Below the pieces are notes generated by a model that searched no databases, had not been told where the DNA came from, and saw nothing but the letters and a program-made list of their open reading frames with translations. 64,000 nucleotides of DNA, from the NCBI RefSeq assembly GCF_002917105.1, contig NZ_PQFZ01000015.1, positions 97,904 to 161,903 of the forward strand, in the 5' to 3' direction. The position numbers and the translations under genes were made by a program. Positions 40,386-49,264 of the stretch are shown here, piece after piece (positions within the stretch are counted from its first letter, which is position 1; every line of letters begins with the position of its first letter). Source of the DNA: Allobosea psychrotolerans (GTDB taxonomy: Bacteria > Pseudomonadota > Alphaproteobacteria > Rhizobiales > Beijerinckiaceae).

Positions 40386-40973
40386 ATGACCTTTCATCTC
40401 GACCCTGGCAAAACCGCGCTCATTCTCATCGATGTCCAGAACGGCACGCTCGCCATGCCGCTGGCACCTTATGACCGTGCCGCGCTCGTCACGGCGACGC
40501 AGCGGCTCGGACAAGCCTTCCTGGCCGCTGGAGCGCCGATCGTGACCGTGACGATCGCGTTCTCCGGGGATGGCGGCGACCGGCTCGCGCAGGCCGTCGA
40601 CATGCCCATGCAGTTGCCGGCCGGGGGGCCACCTCCGGGCTGGTCCGAGCTGGCGCCCGAGATCGCCGCGCTGCCGGCCACGGTCCGCATCGTCAAGCGC
40701 CAATGGAGCGCCTTCTTCGGCACCGAACTCGACCTGCAATTGCGGCGGCGCGGCATCACCAGCATCGTGATCGGCGGCATCGCCACCAATTTCGGGGTCG
40801 AATCGACGGCACGGGATGGCTGGCAGCATGGCTACGCCGTCATCGTCGCGCAGGATGCATCGACCTCGCTTGGCGCGGAGATGCACGAATTCGCACTGGC
40901 GAAGACGCTGCCGCGCGTTTCGCGCATCCGCAGCAGCGCCGACATCATCGCCGCGCTCGGGCAAAAGGCCTGA
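40386..40973 (+). CDS. isochorismatase-fold hydrolase (YecD-like)
   Basis: A 195-residue protein of the isochorismatase/cysteine-hydrolase superfamily. Asp 16 (LILIDVQNG) and Lys 104 (RIVKRQWSAFFGTELD) of the usual triad are present. The nucleophile position is Gly 137 in GGIATNFGVESTARDG, where amidases have Cys. The same change occurs in E. coli YecD and in true isochorismatases that act without a nucleophilic Cys, so it is probably a hydrolase of an enol-ether or similar bond rather than an amidase. Divergent from and probably controlled by the TetR gene. Confidence 0.88.
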   Translation: MTFHLDPGKTALILIDVQNGTLAMPLAPYDRAALVTATQRLGQAFLAAGAPIVTVTIAFSGDGGDRLAQAVDMPMQLPAGGPPPGWSELAPEIAALPATVRIVKRQWSAFFGTELDLQLRRRGITSIVIGGIATNFGVESTARDGWQHGYAVIVAQDASTSLGAEMHEFALAKTLPRVSRIRSSADIIAALGQKA

Positions 40974-40995
40974 GAGATTGTCTGGAAACCACCCG

Positions 40996-41113
40996 AGCCC
41001 TCATCCTGAGGAGCGCTCCGTAGGAGCGCGTCTCGAAGGAGGCTCCAGGAGGCTCGGGAACCATCTGGAGCATCCTTCGAGACGCCGCTTCGCGGCTCCT
41101 CAGGATGAGGGCT
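40996..41113. repeat. palindromic repeat family A, copy 3
   Basis: AGCCCTCATCCTGAGGAGCG to GCTCCTCAGGATGAGGGCT, centre GGAACCATCTGGAGC. It lies between two co-directional genes. Confidence 0.9.
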
Positions 41114-41165
41114 GGAGGGTCCAAACCGGCTCTGAGCACCTCATCCACCCGGAAAGGAGCGCGGC

Positions 41166-41516
41166 ATGGCGCGCGCTTATGTGATCTCCGACGTGACCCT
41201 CCGGGAGGGCGAGGCGCTGGCGGCTTACCGGGAGCTGGCGGCCCGGTCGATCGCGGCCTTCGGCGGGCGCTATCTCGTGCGCGGCGGCGAAATCGGCGTG
41301 CTGGAGGGCGATTGGCGGCCGAGCGCGATCGTGATCGCCGAATTCGCCGATGCCGCGACCGCGCGGGCCTGGTACGGCTCGCCGCTCTATGCCGAAGCGC
41401 TCGCCTTTCGCGAGGCAGCGCTGACGCGCGATCTCATCCTGGTCGAAGGCGTCGATGATGCAGACGCATTGCTGCCGCGCGCCGCGGCCTTGGACGAAGG
41501 CTTGCCCAATCTTTAA
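41166..41516 (+). CDS. DUF1330 family protein
   Basis: A 116-residue protein of the DUF1330 family, a small dimeric alpha-beta barrel. The pattern is clear: AYVISDVTLREGEALAAYRE, FGGRYLVRGGEIGVLEGDW, IVIAEFADAATARAWYGSP and YAEALAFREAALTRDLILVE. Function not established. AAAGGAG precedes the ATG. It follows a family A repeat. Confidence 0.9.
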   Translation: MARAYVISDVTLREGEALAAYRELAARSIAAFGGRYLVRGGEIGVLEGDWRPSAIVIAEFADAATARAWYGSPLYAEALAFREAALTRDLILVEGVDDADALLPRAAALDEGLPNL

Positions 41517-41593
41517 ACTGCGACCTGTCCGATCGAGGCTTCTGGTCGCGAGGGAACGGATCTGATCCGACGTCGGACGCCATGGAGTTGGCT

Positions 41594-41839
41594 ATGGCCG
41601 ATGTAAACGACCCCCTTCTGCTTGATCTTGTCGAATGGGTCGCGCGCGAACCGCGATCCTATTCCGAGGTGATGGAGACCTGGCGGACATCCTGCCCGCG
41701 GCTGTCGATCTGGGAGGATGCCGTCGATCGCGGCTATGTGGCGAGAACCCAGGCGCCGGGCTGCAGCGTGATGGTCGCGGCGACCGCCTTGGGACAGCGC
41801 TTTCTGCTTGAGAACGCCCGCTGCCCGGCGGTTGTATGA
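41594..41839 (+). CDS. small winged-helix-like protein
   Basis: An 81-residue protein of unknown function. DPLLLDLVEWVAREPRSYSE and VMETWRTSCPRLSIWEDAVD read like the first two helices and recognition helix of a winged-helix domain, with DRGYVAR, GCSVMVAATALGQRFLLE as the wing and last helix. GGAG with 6-base spacing supports the ATG at 41594. It may bind DNA or a partner protein. Ends 17 bases from the convergent spermidine-synthase-like gene. Confidence 0.72.
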   Translation: MADVNDPLLLDLVEWVAREPRSYSEVMETWRTSCPRLSIWEDAVDRGYVARTQAPGCSVMVAATALGQRFLLENARCPAVV

Positions 41840-41856
41840 CGGCTTCCGGCAGAGCC

Positions 41857-42528
41857 CTAGCGCCGCGCCGCCAGCCAGATCACATGCCGCGCGCCGCTGC
41901 GGCCTTTGTTGGCCCGCACCGTCTTCTCCTCCACCGAGAAACCCGCCTGCCGCAGCCTTTGCGTGAAGCGGCGGTCCGGCCCTTGCGACCAGACGGCAAG
42001 CACGCCGCCGGGGCGTAAGGCGCGGCGCGCGGCATCCAGGCCCGCCTCGCTGTAGAGCCCGTCATTGCTGGGCACGGTCAGCCCTTCCGGGCCGTTGTCG
42101 ACATCGAGCAGGATGGCGTCGTAGCGCGCCGGCGCGGCGGCGATGACGGCGCCGACATCGGCAACCGTCACGCTGACGCGGGGATCGTCGAGACAGCCCG
42201 CGAAGACCTCCGCCATCGGCCCCTTCGCCCAGGCGACGACCTCGGGCACCAACTCGACCTGCTCGACCCTGGCGCCGGGGCCGAGAACCTGAAGCGCCGC
42301 GCGCAGCGTGAAGCCCATGCCGAGCCCGCCGATCAGGAACTGGGGATGCGGCGCATCCCGAAGGCGCGCGCAGGCCAGCGTGGCGAGCGCTTCCTCGGAG
42401 CCGCTGAGCCGGCTGTTCATCAATTCGTTGGTGCCGAGCATGATCGAGAACTCGCTGCCGCGTCGCTTCAGCCTGAGCTCGCCCTGGCCGGGCAGTTTCG
42501 CGCTGTCGATCAGGGTCCAGGGGATCAC
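41857..42528 (-). CDS. spermidine-synthase-like methyltransferase-fold protein
   Basis: A 223-residue Rossmann-fold protein of the spermidine synthase-like group. Motifs: SEFSIMLGTNELMNSRLSGS, PQFLIGGLGMGFTLRAALQV (nucleotide-binding loop), VEQVELVPEVVAWAKGPM and YDAILLDVDNGPEGL. It lacks the typical N-terminal beta domain of polyamine synthases, so it may be a methyltransferase. The GTG at 42528 gives an N-terminus beginning with the IPWTLIDSA pattern. Substrate unknown. Confidence 0.83.
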   Translation of the reverse strand: MIPWTLIDSAKLPGQGELRLKRRGSEFSIMLGTNELMNSRLSGSEEALATLACARLRDAPHPQFLIGGLGMGFTLRAALQVLGPGARVEQVELVPEVVAWAKGPMAEVFAGCLDDPRVSVTVADVGAVIAAAPARYDAILLDVDNGPEGLTVPSNDGLYSEAGLDAARRALRPGGVLAVWSQGPDRRFTQRLRQAGFSVEEKTVRANKGRSGARHVIWLAARR

Positions 42529-42620
42529 GGCAAAGGTCTCTCGGCACAGGTCTCGCGGCAGGGCAGGCACGGCTATAGCCTCGTCGCGGCGTGGCGGCGA
42601 GCCTGGCCACCCGGTCCCAG

Positions 42621-42788
42621 GGCTATCGCATCTGGATTTTTGAGCCCTCATCCTGAGGAGCAGCCGGAGGCTGCGTCTCGAAGGATGCTGCAGTTTGCTC
42701 CGGAAACGCCTTCTGGAGCATCCTTCGAGACGCGCTCCCTGCGGAAGCGCTCCTCAGGATGAGGGCTGTGGAGCCAGATGCGATAGCC
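42621..42788. repeat. palindromic repeat family A, copy 4, inside a larger inverted repeat
   Basis: The family A element (42643-42767) is enclosed by GGCTATCGCATCTGG (42621-42635) and CCAGATGCGATAGCC (42774-42788), perfect 15-bp arms. A related GGCTATCGCATTTG occurs once more at 44143. It lies between divergent genes upstream of rocD. Confidence 0.88.
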
Positions 42789-42902
42789 TGGCCGCCCGGT
42801 TCTGTCGCCTGAACGACAGATTCGGCTGCATTCCTCCCGTTTCCCGAGCATGTTCGGCTGCTCTGATGGGCCTATCCTCATCCTTTGCCAGGGAGAGCCG
42901 CC

Positions 42903-44123
42903 ATGGACGCCATCGACCGGGAACAGGCCGTCTGCGCGCAGAATTACGCGCCGCTGCCGATCATGCTCTCCCATGGCGAGGGCGTCTGGCTGACCGATAC
43001 CACCGGCGTCCGCCGCCTCGACATGATGAGCGGCTATTCCGCCGTCAGCCTCGGCCATGGCCATCCGCGCATCCTGAAGGTGCTCTCCGAGCAGGCGCGC
43101 AGGCTCGCGGTCACCAGCCGCGCCTTCCACACCGAGCCGCTCGGCCCGTTCCTGGCCAAGCTCTGCGAGGTCTCCGGGCAGGAGATGGCGCTGCCGATGA
43201 ACACCGGTGCGGAGGCGGTCGAGACCGCGATCAAGGCGGCGCGGCGCTGGGGCTACCGCGTCAAGGGCATTCGAGACGGTGCAGCCGAGATCATCGTCGC
43301 GGCCGGGAATTTCCACGGCCGCACCACGACCATCGTCGGCTTCTCCTCGGAGGAGAGCTATCGCGACGGTTTTGGCCCCTTCGCACCGGGCTTCGTCACC
43401 GTGCCGTTCGGCGACGCCGCAGCGATGGCGGCCGCGATCACGCCCGAGACCGCCGCGATCCTGATCGAGCCGATCCAGGGCGAGGCCGGCATCGTCGTGC
43501 CGCCGCCCGGCTATCTGCGGGAGCTGCGTGCGCTCTGCGACCGGCACAACGTTCTGCTCATCCTCGACGAGGTTCAATCAGGCTTGGGCCGCACCGGGCG
43601 CTGGTTCGCCCATCAGCATGAGGGCATCCGCGCGGACGGGCTGATCGTCGGCAAGGCGCTGGGCGGCGGCGTCTACCCCGTCTCGGCCTTCCTCTCCTCG
43701 CGCGCGGTGATGAGCCTGTTCGAGCCCGGCTCGCATGGCTCGACCTTCGGCGGCAATGCGCTTGCCGCCTCGATCGGGCTGGAGGCGCTTGCCGTGATCG
43801 AGGAGGAGCGCCTGGTCGAGCGCTCGGCGCAGCAGGGCGCCTATATGAAGGTGCAGCTGGAGGCGATGAGCGCGGGCCTCGCCCGCTCCGTGCGCGGCCT
43901 CGGCCTCTGGGTCGGCGTCGAGATCGATCCCGGGGTCGCTTCCGCCAAGGCGCTGGTCAAGACCCTGGCCGGGGCCGGGGTGCTGACCAAGGAGACGCAT
44001 GAAACCGTCATCCGCTTCGCCCCGCCTCTGACCATCACGCGCGCCGAGCTCGACTGGGGACTCGCCCGCTGCGAGGCGGTGTTCAAGGAGGCGCTGGCCG
44101 CCGGGGCGAGGGCCGCGGCCTGA
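42903..44123 (+). CDS. rocD: ornithine aminotransferase
   Basis: A 406-residue class III PLP aminotransferase that converts ornithine and 2-oxoglutarate to glutamate semialdehyde and glutamate. Motifs: YSAVSLGHGHPRILKVLSEQ, PMNTGAEAVETAIKAARRWG (ornithine transaminase signature), IIVAAGNFHGRTTTIVGFS, Asp 222 in LILDEVQSGLGRTG and PLP Lys 251 in IVGKALGGGVYPVSAF. AGGGAGAG sets the start. With the ureohydrolase and the basic amino acid transporter nearby it suggests arginine/ornithine catabolism, though the genes are not one operon. Confidence 0.93.
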   Translation: MDAIDREQAVCAQNYAPLPIMLSHGEGVWLTDTTGVRRLDMMSGYSAVSLGHGHPRILKVLSEQARRLAVTSRAFHTEPLGPFLAKLCEVSGQEMALPMNTGAEAVETAIKAARRWGYRVKGIRDGAAEIIVAAGNFHGRTTTIVGFSSEESYRDGFGPFAPGFVTVPFGDAAAMAAAITPETAAILIEPIQGEAGIVVPPPGYLRELRALCDRHNVLLILDEVQSGLGRTGRWFAHQHEGIRADGLIVGKALGGGVYPVSAFLSSRAVMSLFEPGSHGSTFGGNALAASIGLEALAVIEEERLVERSAQQGAYMKVQLEAMSAGLARSVRGLGLWVGVEIDPGVASAKALVKTLAGAGVLTKETHETVIRFAPPLTITRAELDWGLARCEAVFKEALAAGARAAA

Positions 44124-44601
44124 GCGCCACGCAGCGCATATGAGGCTATCGCATTTGCCCCGCGCACCCTCATTCTGAGCGGCTGGCCTGACATGAGTGG
44201 GCGAAAGGCGCGGGGAACCCTTCTCCTGCATCGAAGTCGGGTTTACCCGACTTCGACACTTCGAGTGCTGATCTCGGGCAAGCCCGAGATCAGTGAGAAG
44301 GGCAGGGATGAGGTGTCGGCCCCTCGACCAGTAAAGCGAAAAGCAAACCGTGCGCGGCGGTGAGGGCTCGTCCTCGCCCGATAACGGCCTACACCTCACC
44401 CTGCCCTCTCCTTACAGGAGAGGGTTCTCCGTCGAGGTTCCGGCGTCATTCAATGGGCGCGGGAGGCACATCCCCATCATGCGATGAAGGCATGGCTCGT
44501 CCCGCCATTGCCTGTTGATCCGGCGCAGGCAGCATGGGTAACACTCATGCTGCACTGCAGCGCGCGTGCTGCACTGCCGATATCGGGAAGGGACGAGATC
44601 C
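44124..44601. other. repeat-bearing gap between rocD and MFS genes
   Basis: About 480 bases with no supported gene. It contains two perfect hairpins: TCGAAGTCGGGT/ACCCGACTTCGA (44231-44256) and CTGATCTCGGGC/GCCCGAGATCAG (44268-44293), each with 12-bp arms and a 2-base loop. Outer parts CCCTTCTC and GAGAAGGG also pair, so the block 44218-44310 is a cruciform-like composite. A further ACCTCACCCTGCCCTCTCC, ACAGGAGAGGG region follows (44393-44425). Confidence 0.65.
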
Positions 44602-45846
44602 ATGACGGCCGCGACCGAGACGCGCCATGCCGATATCGCCGTGGCGGTCGGCCAGCGGTCGACGCATCTGGCGCTGGTCCTGTTCGCGCTCGCCATGGGC
44701 GGATTCGCCATCGGCACGACCGAATTCGCCGCGATGAGCCTGCTGCCCTTCTTCTCCAGGGGGCTGGGCATCGACGAGCCCATGGCCGGGCATGTGATCA
44801 GCGCCTATGCGCTGGGCGTCGTCGTCGGCGCGCCGATCATCGCGGTGCTGGCGGCGCGGATCACGCGCCGCACCCTTCTGATCGGCTTGATGAGCGTCTT
44901 CGCCGTCGCCAATCTGCTGAGCGCGCTGGCGCCGAGCTATGGCTGGATGCTCGCCTTCCGCTTCCTCAGCGGCTTGCCGCATGGCGCCTATTTCGGCGTG
45001 GCGGCGCTGGTCGCCGCCTCGCTCTCCCCGCCCAACCGGCGCGCCCAGGCCGTGGCGCGCGTGATGCTGGGCTTGACCATCGCCACCATTCTCGGCGTAC
45101 CGCTCGCCAACTGGATGGGCCAGGCTCTCGGCTGGCGCTGGGGCTTCGGCATCGTGGCGCTGCTGGCGGTCGCGACGGCGCTCCTGGTCTATGCCTTCGT
45201 GCCGCGCGACCGCCTGCAGCCGGGCGCCAGCCCCTTGCGCGAGCTCGGCGCGCTGAAGCGCCGGCAAGTCTGGCTGACGCTGGGCATCGGCGCGATCGGT
45301 TTCGGCGGCATGTTCGCGGTCTACACCTATGTCGCCTCGACCCTGCTGGAGGTGACGCAGGTTTCGCCGGCGCTGCTGCCGATGGTGCTCGCCATCTTCG
45401 GGCTCGGCCTGACGGCGGGCACGCTCGTCGGCGGCTGGGCCGCGGACAAGGCGACCATGCCGGCTGCCGGGGCGATGCTGCTGTGGAGCGCCGGTTCGCT
45501 CGCGCTGTTTCCGATCGCCGCCGGCAACATCTGGGCGATCTCGCTGGTGGTCTTCCTGATCGGCTGCGGCGGCGGGCTCGGCATCGTGCTGCAGACCCGG
45601 TTGATGGACGTGGCCGAGGATGCGCAGACGCTTGCCGCCGCGCTCAACCACAGCGCCTTCAACACCGCCAATGCGCTGGGTCCCTGGCTCGGCGGCATGG
45701 CGATCGCGGCCGGCTATGGCTGGACCTCGACGGGCTGGGTCGGCGTCGCGCTGGCGCTGGGCGGGCTCGCCGTCTGGCTGATTGCGCTCCTCGACGACCG
45801 TCTCAGTGCGGCCGCGCGTCGCTCTCGCGCCCATCGCATCGGCTGA
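44602..45846 (+). CDS. MFS transporter, DHA1/AraJ-like
   Basis: A 414-residue sugar or drug exporter of the major facilitator superfamily with 12 spans. The AraJ-like start FALAMGGFAIGTTEFAAMSL, the ITRRTLLIGLMSVFAVANLL loop, and FRFLSGLPHGAYFGVAALVA are typical of arabinose-efflux-type DHA1 permeases. The ATG at 44602 follows GGGAAGG. The substrate is unknown; it is monocistronic. Confidence 0.9.
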   Translation: MTAATETRHADIAVAVGQRSTHLALVLFALAMGGFAIGTTEFAAMSLLPFFSRGLGIDEPMAGHVISAYALGVVVGAPIIAVLAARITRRTLLIGLMSVFAVANLLSALAPSYGWMLAFRFLSGLPHGAYFGVAALVAASLSPPNRRAQAVARVMLGLTIATILGVPLANWMGQALGWRWGFGIVALLAVATALLVYAFVPRDRLQPGASPLRELGALKRRQVWLTLGIGAIGFGGMFAVYTYVASTLLEVTQVSPALLPMVLAIFGLGLTAGTLVGGWAADKATMPAAGAMLLWSAGSLALFPIAAGNIWAISLVVFLIGCGGGLGIVLQTRLMDVAEDAQTLAAALNHSAFNTANALGPWLGGMAIAAGYGWTSTGWVGVALALGGLAVWLIALLDDRLSAAARRSRAHRIG

Positions 45847-46044
45847 CGCAGCAGGCCGTTTTTCGTCGGTCGGCTGATTTTCCCAATGAAAACAGCGGAT
45901 TGGTCTGCGGAATAATTGAGCGGGCCGGCCCATAAAAGGCGCGCATGCCCCCTTGCGGCAAGGATGCAAGATCGCCCAATCTATGAGCACAAGCCGGACC
46001 AGGGAACTCGAAACGCCCGGCCGGCCGAACCTGTGGGAGGTCCT

Positions 46045-46824
46045 ATGAAAGGTTTCGTTCGTTTCATCGCCGCAGCCGCGTTGACGGTCGTCGGCGCGAC
46101 CGGCGCTCTGGCGCAAGCCAAGGAGTGGAAGGAGATCCGGATCGGCACCGAAGGCGCCTATCCCCCCTTCAACAACCTCAATGCCAAGAAGGAGCTGGAA
46201 GGCTTCGAGATCGACTACGGAAACCTGCTTTGCGAGAAGATGAAGGTGAAATGCACCTGGGTCGTCCAGGACTGGGACGGCATCATCCCGGCGCTGCTCG
46301 CCAGCAAATACGACATCATCATCGCCGGCATGAACGCCACCGATGAGCGCAAGAAGCGGGTTGATTTCACCACGGTCTACACCAAGACCCCGATCTGGAT
46401 CATCGGACCGAAGTCGACGACCTCGACCGATGTCTCGCCGGCTGCGCTGAAGGGCAAGGCGATCGGCGTCCAGGGCTCGACCGTCCACGCCAACTTCGTC
46501 GAGAAGGTCTACAAGGACTCGACCGCGCGCCCCTATCCGACGCAGGAGGAGGCCAACCTCGACCTGCTCAGCGGCCGGCTCGACTACATCATCGCCGACT
46601 CGCTCTCGCTCGAGGATTTCCTCAACGGCAAGGGCAAGGATTGCTGCAAGAAGATCGGCGAGATCGTCCGTGATCCGTCGATCCATGGCCCCGGCGTCGC
46701 CGGCGCGGTGCGCAAGGAAGACGTCGCGCTGAAGGAGATGTTCAACAAGGCCATCGCCGAATCGCTGGCCGACGGCTCGCACAAGAAGATCGCCGACAAG
46801 TATTTCAAGATCCCGATCATCTGA
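46045..46824 (+). CDS. basic amino acid ABC transporter binding protein
   Basis: A 259-residue periplasmic binding protein of the lysine/arginine/ornithine (HisJ/ArgT) family. Signal peptide about 1-23 (ending GALAQ). Motifs: IRIGTEGAYPPFNNLN, LEGFEIDYGNLLCEKMKVKC, YDIIIAGMNATDERKKRVDF and IGVQGSTVHANFVEK. The acidic IDYG and aromatic YPPFN residues line the ligand site in this family. GGGAGGT precedes the ATG. First of a three-gene transporter operon. Confidence 0.93.
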   Translation: MKGFVRFIAAAALTVVGATGALAQAKEWKEIRIGTEGAYPPFNNLNAKKELEGFEIDYGNLLCEKMKVKCTWVVQDWDGIIPALLASKYDIIIAGMNATDERKKRVDFTTVYTKTPIWIIGPKSTTSTDVSPAALKGKAIGVQGSTVHANFVEKVYKDSTARPYPTQEEANLDLLSGRLDYIIADSLSLEDFLNGKGKDCCKKIGEIVRDPSIHGPGVAGAVRKEDVALKEMFNKAIAESLADGSHKKIADKYFKIPII

Positions 46825-46898
46825 TCGGGTCGGCCTGATCGGCCGGCGCGGGTTCTCCGCGCCGGCTCACACCTTCGGCCCCGAGCACCGGCTGCTGC

Positions 46899-47627
46899 AT
46901 GTTCGATAAGTTCGCTTTGCTCGGCTTCGGCCCCGGCGGCTGGGGGCTTCCTCTGCTCCAGGGCGCCGGCATCACCATCTCGATCGCGCTTGCGACACTT
47001 CCTTTCGGCCTGGCGCTCGGCCTGATCGTCGCCCTCGGCAAGCGCTCGGAGAAAGCTGTTCCGCGCTGGCTGGCGACGGTCTACGCCACGGTTTTCCGCG
47101 GCGTGCCCGAATTGCTGACGCTCTACATCATCTATTTCGGCATCCAGGTGCTGCTGCAGGAGCTCTGGCATCGCCTGGGCCTGCCCGGCAATTTCTCGAT
47201 GCCGCCCTTCGTCGCGGGCATGGTCGCGCTCGGCGTCGTGCTCTCGGCCTTTTCCAGCGAGGTCTGGGTCGGCGCGCTGAACTCGATCCAGAAGGGCCAG
47301 CGCGAGGCCGCCGCTGCGCTCGGGTTGTCCCGGAGCCAGGCCTTTCGCCTGATCGTGTTTCCGCAGCTCATCCGCGTGGCGCTGCCCGGGCTCGGCAACA
47401 ACTGGATGGTGCTGTTGAAGGAGACCTCGCTGGTCTCGGTGATCACCTTGCCCGACATCATGTTCATCACCACGCGCGCCAATGTCACGACCAAGGAGCC
47501 GTTCCTGTTCTTCGGCGCGGCGATGCTGATCTATCTCGCCTTTTCGCTGGCCTCGGCCTGGGGCGTGGCGAAGCTGGAGGCTCGCAGCAATCGCGGCTTT
47601 GCCGCCTTCGGGGGCGCGACGCGATGA
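46899..47627 (+). CDS. amino acid ABC transporter permease (HisQ-like)
   Basis: A 242-residue permease of the His/Glu/Gln/Arg/opine family with about five spans. Family motifs: TVFRGVPELLTLYIIYFGIQ and the coupling loop QREAAAALGLSRSQAFRLIV. It pairs with the next gene's product as HisQ with HisM. Confidence 0.93.
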   Translation: MFDKFALLGFGPGGWGLPLLQGAGITISIALATLPFGLALGLIVALGKRSEKAVPRWLATVYATVFRGVPELLTLYIIYFGIQVLLQELWHRLGLPGNFSMPPFVAGMVALGVVLSAFSSEVWVGALNSIQKGQREAAAALGLSRSQAFRLIVFPQLIRVALPGLGNNWMVLLKETSLVSVITLPDIMFITTRANVTTKEPFLFFGAAMLIYLAFSLASAWGVAKLEARSNRGFAAFGGATR

Positions 47628-48340
47628 GCTGGTGCGAATATCCCGGCTGGTTCCTCGGCAGCGAGGTCTTCCAGAACTATGGCTGCCGCATGGCGGGCGG
47701 CCTCTGGATCACCACCGAGCTGGTCGTCATCTCCGTCGTGATCGGCTTCATGCTGGCCGTCGGGCTCGCCATTGCGCGGCTCTACGGGCCGCGCTGGGCG
47801 CAGATGGCGATCAACGGCTACACCACCTTCTTCCGGGGCACGCCGCTGCTCTGCCAGCTCTTCCTGATCTATTACGGCCTCGGCCAGTTCCGCCCGTTCT
47901 GGCAGGATGTCGGGCTGTGGTGGTTCTTCCGCGAACCGTTCTATTGCGCGCTCTTCACCTTCACCATCAACACCGCCGCCTACCAGGCCGAGATCCTGCG
48001 CGGCGCCATCCAGTCGATCCCGCGCGGCCAGTTCGAGGGCGCGCTCTCGCTCGGCCTGCATCGCTGGGCGACCTTGCGCCATGTCATCATGCCCCAGGCG
48101 ATGATCCTGGGGCTGCGCCCGCTCGGCAATGAGTTGATCGTGATGATCAAGTCGAGCGCGGTCGCCTCGCTGGTGACGCTCTACGATCTGATGGGCGCGA
48201 CCAAGCTCGCCTTCTCCCGCTCCTTCGACCTGACGATCTACCTCTATGCGGCGCTGATCTATCTCGTGCTGGTCGAGGTGATCAGGCGCATCTGGGACAG
48301 GGTCGAACTCAGGCTGACCCGGCATATGGCATTGCGCTGA
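47624..48340 (+). CDS. amino acid ABC transporter permease (HisM-like)
   Basis: A 238-residue permease, second of the pair. TTFFRGTPLLCQLFLIYYGL and QFEGALSLGLHRWATLRHVI are the family motifs. The start overlaps the HisQ-like stop (ATGA). No ATPase gene follows; the next gene is convergent, so the ATPase must be encoded elsewhere. Confidence 0.93.
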   Translation: MSWCEYPGWFLGSEVFQNYGCRMAGGLWITTELVVISVVIGFMLAVGLAIARLYGPRWAQMAINGYTTFFRGTPLLCQLFLIYYGLGQFRPFWQDVGLWWFFREPFYCALFTFTINTAAYQAEILRGAIQSIPRGQFEGALSLGLHRWATLRHVIMPQAMILGLRPLGNELIVMIKSSAVASLVTLYDLMGATKLAFSRSFDLTIYLYAALIYLVLVEVIRRIWDRVELRLTRHMALR

Positions 48341-48367
48341 TCAGGCGAGACGCCGACGCTACGGCCG

Positions 48368-49117
48368 TCAGCCCGGCAATGTCAGGACCAGCGGCCCGTT
48401 CGTGGTCGCGACGACCGTGTGCTCATACTGGACCGTCGGCGCCCGCGGTTCGCCATAGAGCGTCCAGGGGTCGTCGCCGCTCTCGGCCCAGTTCGCCCCC
48501 AGCGACAGGAACGGCTCGACCGTGAACACCAGGCCGTTCTGCATCAGGCGGCGCTCCGAGCGCTCCGGCCAGGTCGCGATCTCGGTCGGCTCCTCATGCA
48601 GCGAGCGGCCGACGCCATGGCTCGCCAGGTTGCGGACCAGCGTATAGCCGTTTTTGCCCGCAAAGCGGCCGATGGCCTGGCCGATGCCCGCAAGCGGCTT
48701 GCCGGCGCCGACCTGGCCGAGCCCGGCCCAAAGCGCGCGGCGGCCGTCGCGGCACAGCCGCTCGGTGCGGCGCGAGACCGGGGGCACCGCGAAGGAGGCT
48801 CCCGTATCGGAGAAAAAGCCGTTCTTCTCGGCGGAAACGTCGATATTGACGAGATCGCCGGCTGCGATCCGGCGCGGGCCGGGAATGCCGTGGGCGATCT
48901 CCTCGTTCACGCTGATGCAGGTCGCACCAGGAAAGCTGTAGGCGAGCTCGGGAGCCGGGCGGGCGCCGGCGCTTTCCAGCGCCGCGCGGCCGATCTGGTC
49001 GAGCTCCGCCGTCGTCATGCCGGGTTCGAGCGCCTTGCCCATCGCCGCCAGCGTGTTGGCGACGATGCGGCTGATCTCGCGCAGGTCCTTCAGCTCGTCA
49101 TCATTGGATATCGTCAT
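48368..49117 (-). CDS. map: methionine aminopeptidase, type I
   Basis: A 249-residue enzyme that removes the initiator methionine. The five metal ligands are visible in order: Asp in VNIDVSAEKNGFFSDTG (two), His in ASHGVGRSLHEEP, Glu in LVFTVEPFLS and Glu in VQYEHTVVAT. It lacks the N-terminal zinc-finger extension, as in E. coli Map. The start at 49117 fits the family N-terminus. In this genus a second map gene is usual; this one is monocistronic and may be the accessory copy. Confidence 0.92.
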   Translation of the reverse strand: MTISNDDELKDLREISRIVANTLAAMGKALEPGMTTAELDQIGRAALESAGARPAPELAYSFPGATCISVNEEIAHGIPGPRRIAAGDLVNIDVSAEKNGFFSDTGASFAVPPVSRRTERLCRDGRRALWAGLGQVGAGKPLAGIGQAIGRFAGKNGYTLVRNLASHGVGRSLHEEPTEIATWPERSERRLMQNGLVFTVEPFLSLGANWAESGDDPWTLYGEPRAPTVQYEHTVVATTNGPLVLTLPG

Positions 49118-49264
49118 GACCGCATGCCCTATCCGGTCCGGCGGCCGGCGACAACATGCAGCGTCCGTTGCGCGCATGAGCGGGACACGGGCGCGATGCT
49201 TTTCAGTTGGGCTGCCACAGGCTAAGCCGGTTCCGGCATTTCAAGAAAAGCAGTGGAGCGAAAC

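Noticed and set aside
44545..46782. 745-codon open frame on the minus strand
   Set aside because: It spans two plus-strand genes and the gap between them, with low-complexity Arg/Gln/Glu composition; a codon-bias shadow.
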